NCBI GenBank assembly: GCA_910577945.1
Contig: CAJTNI010000002.1
Span: forward strand, 87,674 to 151,673
Length of the DNA stretch: 64,000 nucleotides
DNA from: an uncultured Christensenella sp.
Lineage (GTDB): Bacteria; Bacillota; Clostridia; Christensenellales; Pumilibacteraceae
Direction: 5' to 3'
The notes below the pieces were generated by a model. That model saw only the letters and a list, made by a program, of their open reading frames with translations, did no database searches and was not told the DNA's origin. The first letter of the stretch is position 1. The number at the start of each line of letters is the position of its first letter. Both the position numbers and the translations under genes were made by a program. Shown one piece after another: positions 1-7,716 of the stretch.

Positions 1-97
1 GCGCGGCGTCGGCGGCGCTGTCGCAGGCGGACAAAGCCCCGAGCGCGGCGGCTGCCGCGACCGCGGATATAATCACCGAGAATACTTTCTTTTTCAT
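1..97 (-). CDS. Lipoprotein, N-terminal part only (cut by window edge)
   Basis: Reading right to left from an ATG at 97, the translation begins MKKKVFSVIISAV and runs through an alanine-rich hydrophobic stretch to a lipobox LSAC at about residues 22-25. This is a lipoprotein signal peptide: cleavage before Cys and lipid anchoring to the outer face of the membrane are expected. A Shine-Dalgarno AGGAG sits 6 bases upstream. Only about 32 codons are inside the window, so the function of the mature protein cannot be read. It is expressed from three tandem promoter units lying between 161 and 461. Confidence 0.75.
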   Translation of the reverse strand, partial: MKKKVFSVIISAVAAAAALGALSACDSAADAA

Positions 98-166
98 TTA
101 TGCTCCTTGCTTTCGATATTGCGGGCGGGGATTATGCGGATTTGCCCTTGCAGCAAATTCACTTGT

Positions 167-195
167 ATTATAACGTTGAACTGCGTCAAAGGCAA
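167..195 (-). promoter_or_regulatory. Proximal promoter P3 of the lipoprotein gene
   Basis: On the minus strand, TTGCCT (195-190), 17 bp, TATAAT (172-167). Its predicted RNA would begin with the GAATTTGC hairpin and reach the lipoprotein ATG after about 60 bases. Confidence 0.6.
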
Positions 196-299
196 GCCTT
201 TGCCTTGCGGCTTTCGCCGCCCGTGTTTTCTTACGAAAACACGCAGTCGTGTTGAAATACGGCGTGAAAAAGCCCTTGCGAGCAAGCTTTTTCACTTGT

Positions 300-328
300 A
301 TTATAACGTTGAACTGCGTCAAAGGCAA
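300..328 (-). promoter_or_regulatory. Middle promoter P2 of the lipoprotein gene
   Basis: On the minus strand, TTGCCT (328-323), 17 bp, TATAAT (305-300), within the 133-bp repeat; followed at once by the GTGAAAAAGC stem-loop. Confidence 0.6.
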
Positions 329-432
329 GCCTTTGCCTTGCGGCTTTCGCCGCCCGTGTTTTCTTACGAAAACACGCAGTCGTGTTGAAATACGGCGTGA
401 AAAAGCCCTTGCGAGCAAGCTTTTTCACTTGT

Positions 433-461
433 ATTATATAACATTGTGAGAGATTTGTCAA
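433..461 (-). promoter_or_regulatory. Distal promoter P1 of the lipoprotein gene
   Basis: On the minus strand, TTGACA (461-456) and TATAAT (438-433) are both perfect consensus and separated by exactly 17 bp. It fires leftward into the tandem hairpin units. Confidence 0.75.
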
Positions 462-520
462 GAAACGTTCTGAATTTTGTCGAACGGGGTGGCGTCGGCG
501 TTTATTGCGTGCGCGAGCGT

Positions 521-549
521 TTGACAAAACGGTTTGCGCGTGGTATACT
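521..549 (+). promoter_or_regulatory. ilvC promoter
   Basis: TTGACA at 521-526 and TATACT at 544-549 with a 17-bp spacer. It is divergent from the lipoprotein promoter P1. The leader is only about 20 bases, leaving no room for a T-box or other attenuator. Confidence 0.8.
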
Positions 550-576
550 TTTAGAAAATTTTTTCGGAGAATTACC

Positions 577-1584
577 ATGGCAAACATTTATTATGCGGCG
601 GATTGCAATCTCGATTTTCTCAAAAAGAAAACGGTGGCGATTATCGGCTACGGTTCGCAGGGGCACGCGCACGCGCTCAATTTGAAGGATAGCGGCGTCA
701 AGGTGGTCGTCGGGCTTTACAAGGGTTCGAAATCGTGGGCGCGCGCCGAAAAGGCGGGGCTTACCGTAACGACGGCGAGCGAGGCGGCGGAAAAAGCCGA
801 TATCATAATGATACTCACGCCCGACGAGAAGCAGGCGAAAATCTACCGCGAGGACGTTTTGCCCAAGCTCACGGCGGGCAAGGCGTTGGCTTTTGCGCAT
901 GGGTTTAACGTCCATTACAAGCAAATCGTGCCGCCCGCGGACGTGGACGTGTTTATGGTCGCGCCCAAAGCGCCCGGGCACACCGTGCGCAGCGAGTACG
1001 TCGAGGGCAAGGGCACGCCCTGTCTTTTCGCCGTGCACCAAGACGTTTCGGGGCACTGCCGAGATATCGCGCTCGCGTACGCGGCGGGCATAGGCGGCAG
1101 CCGCGCGGGCGTTTTGGAAACGACCTTCCGTATCGAGACCGAGACAGACCTTTTCGGCGAGCAGTGCGTGCTGTGCGGCGGCGTAACCGCGCTTATGAAG
1201 GCGGGGTTCGAGACGCTCGTCGAGGCGGGGTACGACCCGCAAAACGCGTATTTCGAGTGCATTCACGAAATGAAACTCATCGTCGACCTTATCTATAAGG
1301 GCGGGTTCGGGTTTATGCGCTATTCCATTTCCGATACCGCCGAGTACGGCGATTACACCGTGGGCGAGCGGCTCATAGACGACGGCGTCAAACAGCGCAT
1401 GAAGGGCGTTTTGAAGGAAATTCAAACGGGCGATTTCGCATCGCGCTGGATTGCCGAAAACAACAACGGCAGAGCGTACTTTAACGCGCGCCGCCGCTTG
1501 GAGTCCGAGCACCCGCTCGAACAGGTGGGCGCGGAGCTGCGCAAAATGTACTCTTGGTCGGACGACGATAAGTATAAGGACTGA
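577..1584 (+). CDS. ilvC: Ketol-acid reductoisomerase
   Basis: Converts acetolactate and acetohydroxybutyrate to dihydroxy acids using NADPH, the second common step of isoleucine/valine synthesis, in the cytoplasm. The protein has 335 residues, the usual size of class I enzymes. The Rossmann loop GYGSQGHAHALNLKDSG lies near residue 24, followed by a GSKSW loop, and the C-terminal KARI knotted domain is present with the conserved CILCGG-like region replaced by LCGGVTALMKAGFE. The start at 577 is chosen because CGGAGA lies 6 bases upstream and the sequence begins MANIYY as in the family; a longer frame upstream is non-coding. It stands alone here: ilvD, ilvBN and leu genes lie 50 kb away in this window. 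Confidence 0.97.
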   Translation: MANIYYAADCNLDFLKKKTVAIIGYGSQGHAHALNLKDSGVKVVVGLYKGSKSWARAEKAGLTVTTASEAAEKADIIMILTPDEKQAKIYREDVLPKLTAGKALAFAHGFNVHYKQIVPPADVDVFMVAPKAPGHTVRSEYVEGKGTPCLFAVHQDVSGHCRDIALAYAAGIGGSRAGVLETTFRIETETDLFGEQCVLCGGVTALMKAGFETLVEAGYDPQNAYFECIHEMKLIVDLIYKGGFGFMRYSISDTAEYGDYTVGERLIDDGVKQRMKGVLKEIQTGDFASRWIAENNNGRAYFNARRRLESEHPLEQVGAELRKMYSWSDDDKYKD

Positions 1585-1600
1585 ATAATTCGGATTAAAG

Positions 1601-1625
1601 GCGGCGCGGGTTGCGTCGCTTTTTG
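1601..1625 (+). terminator. Intrinsic terminator of ilvC
   Basis: GCGGCGC and GCGTCGC form a 7-bp stem (one G-T pair) with a 5-base loop, followed by five T. Confidence 0.7.
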
Positions 1626-2132
1626 CGTGCGTCGATATTAGCGCAACGCGTGCGGGGATTACTTTGCGGCGGCAAGCCAAAGGCTTGGCGAATGCGTAGT
1701 GCGGCAGTGTCAGTGATATACTGCTGTCATTTCGAGCGGAGCAAGCCAAAGGCTTGACGAATGCCGTGTGCAAGCCAAAGGCTTGGCGAATGCCGTGTGT
1801 GGGCTTTTGTTTGTGATTGGGCACTGCACCCGAATAGATAAGACCTTATACCGTCATTTCGAGCGCAGTCGAGAAATCTTTTTTCGGTATAAAGAAGATT
1901 TCTCCACTTCGCGCCTCGTACCTCGGCGCTGCGGTCGAAATGACATAAAACAATCAAGCAGCAATGGTCGAAATGACATCTAACTAGCGAACCCTCTTGT
2001 CGCGCAGCCTTTGGCTGCTTTCTCCGCTCCGCTCGCAAGCTCGCTGCGGTCGAAATGACATCTAACTGGCGAACCCTCTTGTCGCGCAGCCTTTGGCTGC
2101 TTTCTCCGCTCCGCGCCTCGTACCTCGGCGCG
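1626..2132. repeat. Intergenic repeat field: AAGCC/GGCTT palindromes and GAAATCT/GAAATGAC elements
   Basis: No gene is visible. Three copies of a small palindrome GCAAGCCAAAGGCTTGGCG occur at about 1670-1800. At 1823 a TGCACCCGAATA motif is followed by a GTCATTTCGAGCG...CGAGAAATCT element (about 1852-1975) whose right half inverts the left (AGATTTCTC...GTCGAAATGAC). Two further copies of a GCGAACCCTCTTGTCGCGCAG unit occur at 1986 and 2068. The same motifs recur around 17.3, 28.5, 40.8, 44.9 and 59.4 kb, so this is a dispersed intergenic repeat family. Confidence 0.7.
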
Positions 2133-2400
2133 CGAAAGACCAAAGGCAATATTCATACTCACCGTTGTTGCCGTACATAATACTACGCGCCGCGAAAGAC
2201 CAAAGGCAATATTCATACTCACTGTTGTTGCCATACATAAATCTATACGCGCGCGAAAGACCAAAGACAATAATCATACTCACCGTTGCTGCCGAACATA
2301 ATACTACGCGCGCGAAAGACCAAAGACAATAATCATACTCACCGTTGTTGCCGAACATAATACTATACGCCGCGAAAGACCAAAAACGAACATTATACGC
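2133..2400 (-). repeat. 60-bp tandem repeat array (about 4.5 copies)
   Basis: Units beginning CGCGAAAGACCAAAG recur at about 2131, 2191, 2252, 2311 and 2371, a period of 60-61 bp. Reverse-complemented, the unit reads GCGCGTAGTATTATG...TCTTTGG, the same repeat found on the plus strand at 22.1, 33.0 and 40.3 kb. Short frames through it are by-products of the period being a multiple of three. Confidence 0.85.
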
Positions 2401-2487
2401 TAGAATTTTGCCGCCCGAAAAACTACGCGCGCGGTCGAAATGACAACGTATGAAAAAGTCTGTCGCTCTGTCGGCGAGGTCGCTATG

Positions 2488-3450
2488 CTACCTATTGCTA
2501 TCGTTGTTCGCCATGTGCACGACGAGTTGATTGAACGGAATGCCGACGCCGTTTTCGTCGAGCATTGTTTTAAGGCGTTTGTTCATTTCGCGTTGTACGG
2601 CGAAAATGTCGCCCTCGTTGCACAGCGCGGTGAATTGCAGAGTAACGCCCGACGCTCCGAGCGCCGCCACGCCGTCGTAGCTTATGCTGCCGAGCACGCC
2701 CTCGACTTTGATATCGGGCAGCTTGGTTTTGACGATTCCCTCGACGCGTTCGAGCGATTCGCCGTATTCGATGTCGATAAGCGATTTAGCCGTCGAGGGG
2801 TTGACCGTTTGGTTGAGCACGCCGCGAATGTCGCTGTTGTTGACTATCTTGATATTGCCGAGCGCGTCGAGCTTGGTCGTGCGAATGCCTATGGATACGA
2901 CCGTGCCGCGAAAGCCGTCGATGGTCACTATGTCGCCCACGTTGAACTCGTTTTCGAGCACGATGAACAGCCCCGCGACCACGTCCGAAATCAGGCTTTG
3001 CATGCCCAAGCCGACGATGAGGGTTAGCACGCCCGCGCCCGTTATCAGCGCGGTGGTGTCTATGCCCCACAGCGCTAGCACGGCGATTATTATAATCACG
3101 GTCGCCACGCACTTGACCATGTTGTTTATGAGCCGCACGACCGTTATTTGGCGTTGGTTTTTGTGGAACGCGCGGTTGAGCGCGGCGAGACCCGCCGTCG
3201 TGAACACGAGTATTACCGTGGTAATCCGCGCCGCCTGTATTATTTTCGGCACGAACGCGAGCAGGTCGTTTATAAATTCCGAATCGCTTATGCCCCTGTT
3301 GAAAACGCTGTCGGCGGGGAATATATAATCGTTGAACACGAACGAGCACACCGTGCCCGCTATCATGAGCGCGAGCACGGTGAGCTTGACGACGCCCATG
3401 CTTTTTATGCGCCGTTTTACCTCTTCCGTCGATTGCTTAATATCCTTCAC
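2488..3450 (-). CDS. mscS: Small-conductance mechanosensitive channel, MscS family
   Basis: Membrane channel that opens under hypo-osmotic shock. Three membrane segments can be seen (about residues 20-42, 70-95 and 105-160), the last being the pore helix with the Gly/Ala-rich GAGVLTLIVGLGMQSL, then the beta domain VGDIVTIDGFRGTVVSIGIRTTKL and a C-terminal alpha/beta cap ending in VVHMANNDSNR. The length of 320 residues is normal for the short class. The start is taken at the GTG at 3450 because CGGAGG lies 6 bases upstream; the ATG at 3465 lies upstream of that ribosome site and has none of its own. Confidence 0.9.
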   Translation of the reverse strand: MKDIKQSTEEVKRRIKSMGVVKLTVLALMIAGTVCSFVFNDYIFPADSVFNRGISDSEFINDLLAFVPKIIQAARITTVILVFTTAGLAALNRAFHKNQRQITVVRLINNMVKCVATVIIIIAVLALWGIDTTALITGAGVLTLIVGLGMQSLISDVVAGLFIVLENEFNVGDIVTIDGFRGTVVSIGIRTTKLDALGNIKIVNNSDIRGVLNQTVNPSTAKSLIDIEYGESLERVEGIVKTKLPDIKVEGVLGSISYDGVAALGASGVTLQFTALCNEGDIFAVQREMNKRLKTMLDENGVGIPFNQLVVHMANNDSNR

Positions 3451-3605
3451 GGCAGACCTCCGCATGAATTTAACCTTAATTATTGCGCAATTTCGGCGGC
3501 ATATTCGGCGGCGCGGGATAATTTGCGTATTATTTTGCGTTTACCCGCCGCGTCGGAAAATATTCGGTTTTGCGCGTATAAAGACGGCGGTGCGCGGTAA
3601 TAATC

Positions 3606-4181
3606 GTGTGCATGGTTACTTATTGCACAGGTTCGGCGCGGCAAAAGCGCGCATATTTCGAAGAAGCGGACGGCGTGGTCGTGCTCGACAATATCGAGGT
3701 GTTGTTTTGCGCGAGCGAGAACGGCCGCAACTATTTCGCGTACGGCAAAGTGCCGTTCGCCGATTTTACCGTCGGCGATTATCTCGCGTACCGCCGCGCG
3801 CTCTGCGACGACAAGGTGAGCGCGGCGACGATACGCGCGTTCGGGCTCAATCCGCGCAAAAAGCTCGGGCGGCTGTCGCCCGTGGAAATGCGCTGCGTAA
3901 CGTTTTTGGAAAAGACGGCGGGGCATACCGAAAAATCGGTCGTGGTCAATCTCGACGGCACAAGATACACGCGGCGGAGCGGGGCGCGGCTCAAAAAGCT
4001 TGTCGCCGCCGTCGGCGACGCGTACGTGTGCGTGACGGACGCTAGCTTTATCGACCGCGGAATAAAGCCCGCCGAGCTTTTGACCTTCGGGCGGCTTGAC
4101 GACGACGCGACCGAGCCCGCGTTCTATTCCGCGCGGCTGCTCGCCAAGCGCATCGGCGCGAAAAAGGTGGCGGTTTTTTAA
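3606..4181 (+). CDS. Degenerate ABC-ATPase-like protein lacking a Walker A motif
   Basis: The 191-residue protein is not firmly recognised. Three stretches resemble the second half of an ABC transporter ATPase: GRLSPVEMRCV (a decayed LSGGE signature), SVVVNLDGTRYTRRSG (where Walker B and D-loop would be, with polar residues in place of the DE) and YVCVTDASFID (where the H-loop strand would be). No GxxGxGKS is present, so ATP hydrolysis is unlikely. Start is GTG 3606 or ATG 3612; neither has a good ribosome site. It lies alone between mscS (convergent-divergent neighbour) and ftsH. Codon use and GC match its neighbours, so it appears to be a maintained gene. Confidence 0.55.
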   Translation: MCMVTYCTGSARQKRAYFEEADGVVVLDNIEVLFCASENGRNYFAYGKVPFADFTVGDYLAYRRALCDDKVSAATIRAFGLNPRKKLGRLSPVEMRCVTFLEKTAGHTEKSVVVNLDGTRYTRRSGARLKKLVAAVGDAYVCVTDASFIDRGIKPAELLTFGRLDDDATEPAFYSARLLAKRIGAKKVAVF

Positions 4182-4227
4182 CAATAAGCGTTTTTCTACG
4201 CGACATACAATATATAAACGAACGGGA

Positions 4228-4252
4228 AATGCGGCGTAAAAAGCCGCATTTT
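4228..4252 (+). terminator. Intrinsic terminator after the ABC-like gene
   Basis: AATGCGGC / GCCGCATT, 8-bp stem, 7-base loop, followed by T residues. The rest of 4182-4425 shows no gene. Confidence 0.7.
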
Positions 4253-4425
4253 CTGCGTGAACGGAATATATTTAACAATGGCTATTGCGGCGCGGACCTC
4301 GGCGCGGCGATTTTCGCGTGATTTCGCGTATTTTCACGCGGCTTTGACAGCGCGGTCACGGTGCGGTCACGCGCCTTTCACTTAATTAAAAGTCCATTAA
4401 AAATGCGGCATGCGCGCAAAAATAC

Positions 4426-4454
4426 TTGTACTATTTTCGTAAACGTGATATACT
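4426..4454 (+). promoter_or_regulatory. ftsH promoter
   Basis: TTGTAC at 4426-4431, 17-bp spacer, TATACT at 4449-4454. The leader to the TTG start is about 55 bases. Confidence 0.7.
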
Positions 4455-4514
4455 AATCACTAATACGGATAACTATCCTCGCTTTGTCGGGGCGGTTGCC
4501 GTGCGGAGGGTCAT

Positions 4515-6677
4515 TTGAAAACCAGTACCAAAGTTTTAATCGCTGTAATCAGCGTTATTCTTATAGGCGTTATTATCGGCGTGGTCGTTTATGCCTCGAC
4601 GGGGCTTAAAGAGCAAACCTATTCGTATTTGCAAGAGGATATCGACAGCGGCAACGTTGCGGAAATTTATCTCGAAAACGACACGGCGTACGTGAGGTTG
4701 GACGGCGGCAAGTCGTACGGCTATAAGGTGTACGTGCGCGACACGCTCTTAATTGAGGTTGTGCAGGATTACAACGCCGACGAGGCGCATAAAGATGCGC
4801 AAATCGTTTTGTCGTTCAACAACCGCTACGCTACGTCCATTACCGATTATATCGTGCCCGTTTTGGGACTGATTTTGCTCGTCGTGCTGATGGTGTTCAT
4901 GTTTAAAGCCATGAGCAATACCAATCGCCAAACGATGGATTTCGGCAAGACCAAAGCCAACATGCAAAACCAATTAAAGGTGCGGTTTTCCGACGTGGCG
5001 GGCGCGGAGGAGGAAAAGGAGGAGCTCAAAGAAATCGTCGAGTTCCTCAAAACCCCGCAAAAGTTTACGGCGGTGGGCGCGCGAGTGCCGCACGGCGTGC
5101 TGCTCGTAGGCCCTCCCGGCACGGGTAAAACGCTGTTCGCCAAGGCGGTTGCGGGCGAGGCGAACGTGCCGTTTTTCAGTAAGTCCGGTTCGGATTTCGT
5201 GGAAATGTTCGTCGGCGTGGGCGCGTCGCGCGTGCGCGATTTGTTCGACCAAGCCAAAAAGAACAGCCCTTGTATCGTGTTTATCGACGAGATTGACGCG
5301 GTCGGCCGTCAGCGCGGCGCGGGCATGGGCGGCGGCAACGACGAGCGCGAGCAAACGCTCAACCAACTGCTCGTGGCTATGGACGGCTTCGAGTCCGACG
5401 AGCATATAATCGTCATGGCGGCGACCAACCGCTCGGACGTTCTCGACCCCGCGCTCATGCGTCCCGGTCGGTTCGACAGGCAAATTTACGTCAACCTGCC
5501 CGACGTGCGCGGTAGAGAAGCGATTTTCAAGGTGCACGCGCGCAATAAGCCGCTCGCGTCCGATATAGATTTCCAAACGCTGGCGCGCATTACGAGCGGG
5601 TTCTCGGGCGCGGACATCGAAAATCTTTTGAACGAGGCGGCGATACTCACCGCGCGCGAAAACCGCACGCGCATTACCATGGAGGACATGTTCGAGGGTA
5701 TCGACAAGGTGGTCATGGGTCCGCAAAAGAAATCGCGGCTCGTCACGCCCGTCGACCAGCGCATTACCGCTTATCACGAGGCGGGGCACGCAATCGTCGC
5801 GCGCTGTATCAAGGAATGCGACCCCGTGCAAGAGGTGTCCATTATCCCGCGCGGTCAGGCGGCGGGCTACACCATGTATCGCCCCGACAACGACAACAAT
5901 CACATTTCGCGCAATCAGCTTTTGGGTCGGCTCGCGCAAGCCATGGGCGGCAGAGCTGCGGAGGAGCTCGTAATAGAGGACTACACCGCGGGCGCGGTCG
6001 GAGATATTCAGCAGGCGACGGGCATTGCGCGCAAAATGGTTACCGAGTGGGGTATGTCGGGCAAAATCGGCACGGTGTACTACGGCGGCAGTCAGGAGGT
6101 TTTCCTCGGGCGCGATTATCAAACGCAGCATTCGTATTCGGAATCGGTCGCGGCGGAAATCGACGGCGAGGTCAAGCGGCTTCTCGACGAGGCGCACGCC
6201 AAGGCGGTCAAGATTTTGACGGAAAATCGCAAGATTATGGAAAACATGGCGCGCGTGCTGTTGGAATGCGAAACCATTTACTCCGAGGAGGTCGACATGC
6301 TCATGGACGGCGCGTCGCCCGAAGACGTAAAGGCGAAGCTGTCCGAGCGCATGAGCTACAAGGCGGCGCACAAGGGCGACATGGAGCGCGCGCCGATTAA
6401 AAAGCTTTCCGACTTGAACGTCGTCGCGCCCGAGAAAAAGCCCGCCGACGCGAGCGGAAATGTCGGTGGCGGCACGGGCGGGAATAACGGTGGAGATAGC
6501 GCGAGCGCGGGTACAAGCACGACCGCGGGCGACGCAAACGACGGCGCAAGCGGCAATGCGGGCGACAGCGCGGACGGCGAAAAGCCCGCGAGCACCAAAA
6601 AGCCGATTAAGCGCACGACCAAAAAGACGGGCGGCAGCGGCGATACGGCTAAGCCCGACGACCAACCCAAGGATTGA
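4515..6677 (+). CDS. ftsH: ATP-dependent zinc metalloprotease FtsH
   Basis: Membrane-anchored AAA+ protease that degrades membrane and regulatory proteins. Two membrane helices flank an extracytoplasmic region (about residues 7-29 and 113-135). The AAA domain has Walker A GPPGTGKT (about residue 200), Walker B IVFIDEIDA and the second region of homology ending RPGRFDR. The zinc site HEAGH is at about 421-425 with the distal Asp in the ENDYTAGAVGD-like segment. At 720 residues it is longer than usual because of a Gly/Ser/Ala-rich, then Lys-rich tail of about 80 residues. The TTG start at 4515 follows GGAGG by 5 bases; no ATG in frame fits. A membrane protein gene follows 48 bases later, probably in the same operon. 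Confidence 0.97.
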   Translation: MKTSTKVLIAVISVILIGVIIGVVVYASTGLKEQTYSYLQEDIDSGNVAEIYLENDTAYVRLDGGKSYGYKVYVRDTLLIEVVQDYNADEAHKDAQIVLSFNNRYATSITDYIVPVLGLILLVVLMVFMFKAMSNTNRQTMDFGKTKANMQNQLKVRFSDVAGAEEEKEELKEIVEFLKTPQKFTAVGARVPHGVLLVGPPGTGKTLFAKAVAGEANVPFFSKSGSDFVEMFVGVGASRVRDLFDQAKKNSPCIVFIDEIDAVGRQRGAGMGGGNDEREQTLNQLLVAMDGFESDEHIIVMAATNRSDVLDPALMRPGRFDRQIYVNLPDVRGREAIFKVHARNKPLASDIDFQTLARITSGFSGADIENLLNEAAILTARENRTRITMEDMFEGIDKVVMGPQKKSRLVTPVDQRITAYHEAGHAIVARCIKECDPVQEVSIIPRGQAAGYTMYRPDNDNNHISRNQLLGRLAQAMGGRAAEELVIEDYTAGAVGDIQQATGIARKMVTEWGMSGKIGTVYYGGSQEVFLGRDYQTQHSYSESVAAEIDGEVKRLLDEAHAKAVKILTENRKIMENMARVLLECETIYSEEVDMLMDGASPEDVKAKLSERMSYKAAHKGDMERAPIKKLSDLNVVAPEKKPADASGNVGGGTGGNNGGDSASAGTSTTAGDANDGASGNAGDSADGEKPASTKKPIKRTTKKTGGSGDTAKPDDQPKD

Positions 6678-6725
6678 CAACGCCGACACGGCAAAAGACA
6701 ATAATTATTCGGACGGAATTACGAT

Positions 6726-7430
6726 ATGGCAAAGTACACTAAGAAATCGGAAAGCGGTAACGTGACGGTTACGAACACGCACAGGAAAGCGAACATTGCG
6801 GTTATCGTCGTAGTGAGTATCACGGTGCTCATACTCGTGGCTGTGGCTGTGCTCAGCGCGGTGCGCATTGACCCGACGGATAAGCTGGGCACGCCCGAGC
6901 GGTACGACTTTTACGACCTCGATTCTACGCGCGCGACCTCTACCAACAAAGAGACGCAGAGCAAGCTCGACATCGCGATGGGCGATATGCGGTTCAGCAT
7001 TATGAGCGCGATGCTGCAATGGAAATGGGACTACTCGTACAATTTCAAGCGCAATGCGGACGGTGAAAAGGTTAAGCTGTCGGCGGTGGACGTGAAAAAC
7101 GTGACGGCTACGTCTACCGAGTACATGGTCGAGTTCGTGTACCCCCGAGTAGACGTGATTGACGACAAGCTCGATTACGATTCGGCGCAGTCGATTACGG
7201 TCGACGGCGAAAAGGTGTATTTCGACCGCGTAAAGGTGCTTATCGGCAACAGTAACGGCGAGGTGGGTACGATATCGCTGTACCCGTACCTGTCGGCGCG
7301 TATCGACAATGCGTCCGATATCGACGGCATTGCGTCCGATACCTACGAGATTACGGGCATCAACGTGCGCGCGAATACGACGAGCGCGTTCGCCGCGTTG
7401 AAGGATTTGGCGACCGAATTGAAGAAATAA
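6726..7430 (+). CDS. Single-pass membrane protein of unknown function
   Basis: The 234-residue protein has a basic N-terminus, one membrane helix at about residues 23-46 and a predicted extracytoplasmic domain of about 185 residues rich in Asp, Val and Thr, with beta-strand-like pattern. No family is recognised. It starts 48 bases after ftsH with no promoter between and is followed by a terminator, so it is probably co-transcribed with ftsH and might be a partner or substrate-handling factor; that link is inference only. Confidence 0.75.
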   Translation: MAKYTKKSESGNVTVTNTHRKANIAVIVVVSITVLILVAVAVLSAVRIDPTDKLGTPERYDFYDLDSTRATSTNKETQSKLDIAMGDMRFSIMSAMLQWKWDYSYNFKRNADGEKVKLSAVDVKNVTATSTEYMVEFVYPRVDVIDDKLDYDSAQSITVDGEKVYFDRVKVLIGNSNGEVGTISLYPYLSARIDNASDIDGIASDTYEITGINVRANTTSAFAALKDLATELKK

Positions 7431-7453
7431 TCGTTATTATACGGTTTGCGGAA

Positions 7454-7480
7454 AGGCGAGACTGCGGGCTCGTCTTTTTT
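7454..7480 (+). terminator. Intrinsic terminator of the ftsH operon
   Basis: AGGCGAG / CTCGTCT stem of 7 bp (one G-T), 8-base loop, then a run of T. Confidence 0.75.
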
Positions 7481-7605
7481 CGTGCGCAATATATGCGTAG
7501 CATGCCGTCGCCGCTTTGGCGGTTTTGAGCGGACGACGAGGCGGGCGCTGACGCGGCAATGCAAAAAAAGCGACGGGCGGTTTGGGGCATACCGCCTTAA
7601 TCGGC

Positions 7606-7634
7606 TTGCAAAAATTCGATATTCGGTATATAAT
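7606..7634 (+). promoter_or_regulatory. purF promoter
   Basis: TTGCAA at 7606-7611, 17-bp spacer, TATAAT at 7629-7634, then ACAAGTG as in the left-edge promoter cassette. Confidence 0.8.
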
Positions 7635-7640
7635 ACAAGT

Positions 7641-7668
7641 GAATTTGCTTGCACGCAAGGGCAAATTC
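7641..7668 (+). repeat. 5'-terminal hairpin of the purF transcript (copy of the promoter/hairpin unit)
   Basis: GAATTTGC and GCAAATTC form an 8-bp stem, with an inner TTG/CAA pair, starting at the predicted transcription start. The TATAATACAAGTGAA block and the TTGC...GCAAGGGC core are shared with the three minus-strand units at 161-438. Hairpins at the very 5' end are known to stabilise mRNA in Firmicutes; that role is inferred here. Confidence 0.65.
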
Positions 7669-7716
7669 GCGGAGCAAGTCGATTTTTCGGCTATCCTACA
7701 TACACAAGGACGATTT

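Larger units (their letters stand above)
161..438 (-). repeat. Two tandem 133-bp units plus a third start: promoter/5'-hairpin cassette
   Basis: Two near-identical 133-bp units (161-293 and 294-426) are followed by the start of a third. Read on the minus strand, each unit contains a -35 box, 17 bp, TATAAT, then ACAAGTG and a strong stem-loop beginning about 7 bases after the -10 box. Each unit also contains a second hairpin (CGTGTTTTC / GAAAACACG, loop of 4). The first unit's stem uses GAATTTGC/GCAAATC whereas the other two use GTGAAAAAGC/GCTTTTTCAC, so the two arms change together. All three point at the lipoprotein gene at 97. Confidence 0.8.

Noticed and set aside
161..426. 133-bp direct repeats as insertion-sequence ends or target duplication
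   Set aside because: The repeats are adjacent, contain promoters and hairpins, and enclose no transposase.
7582..7716. Upstream extended start of purF
   Set aside because: It would begin before the predicted transcription start and bury the catalytic N-terminal Cys.
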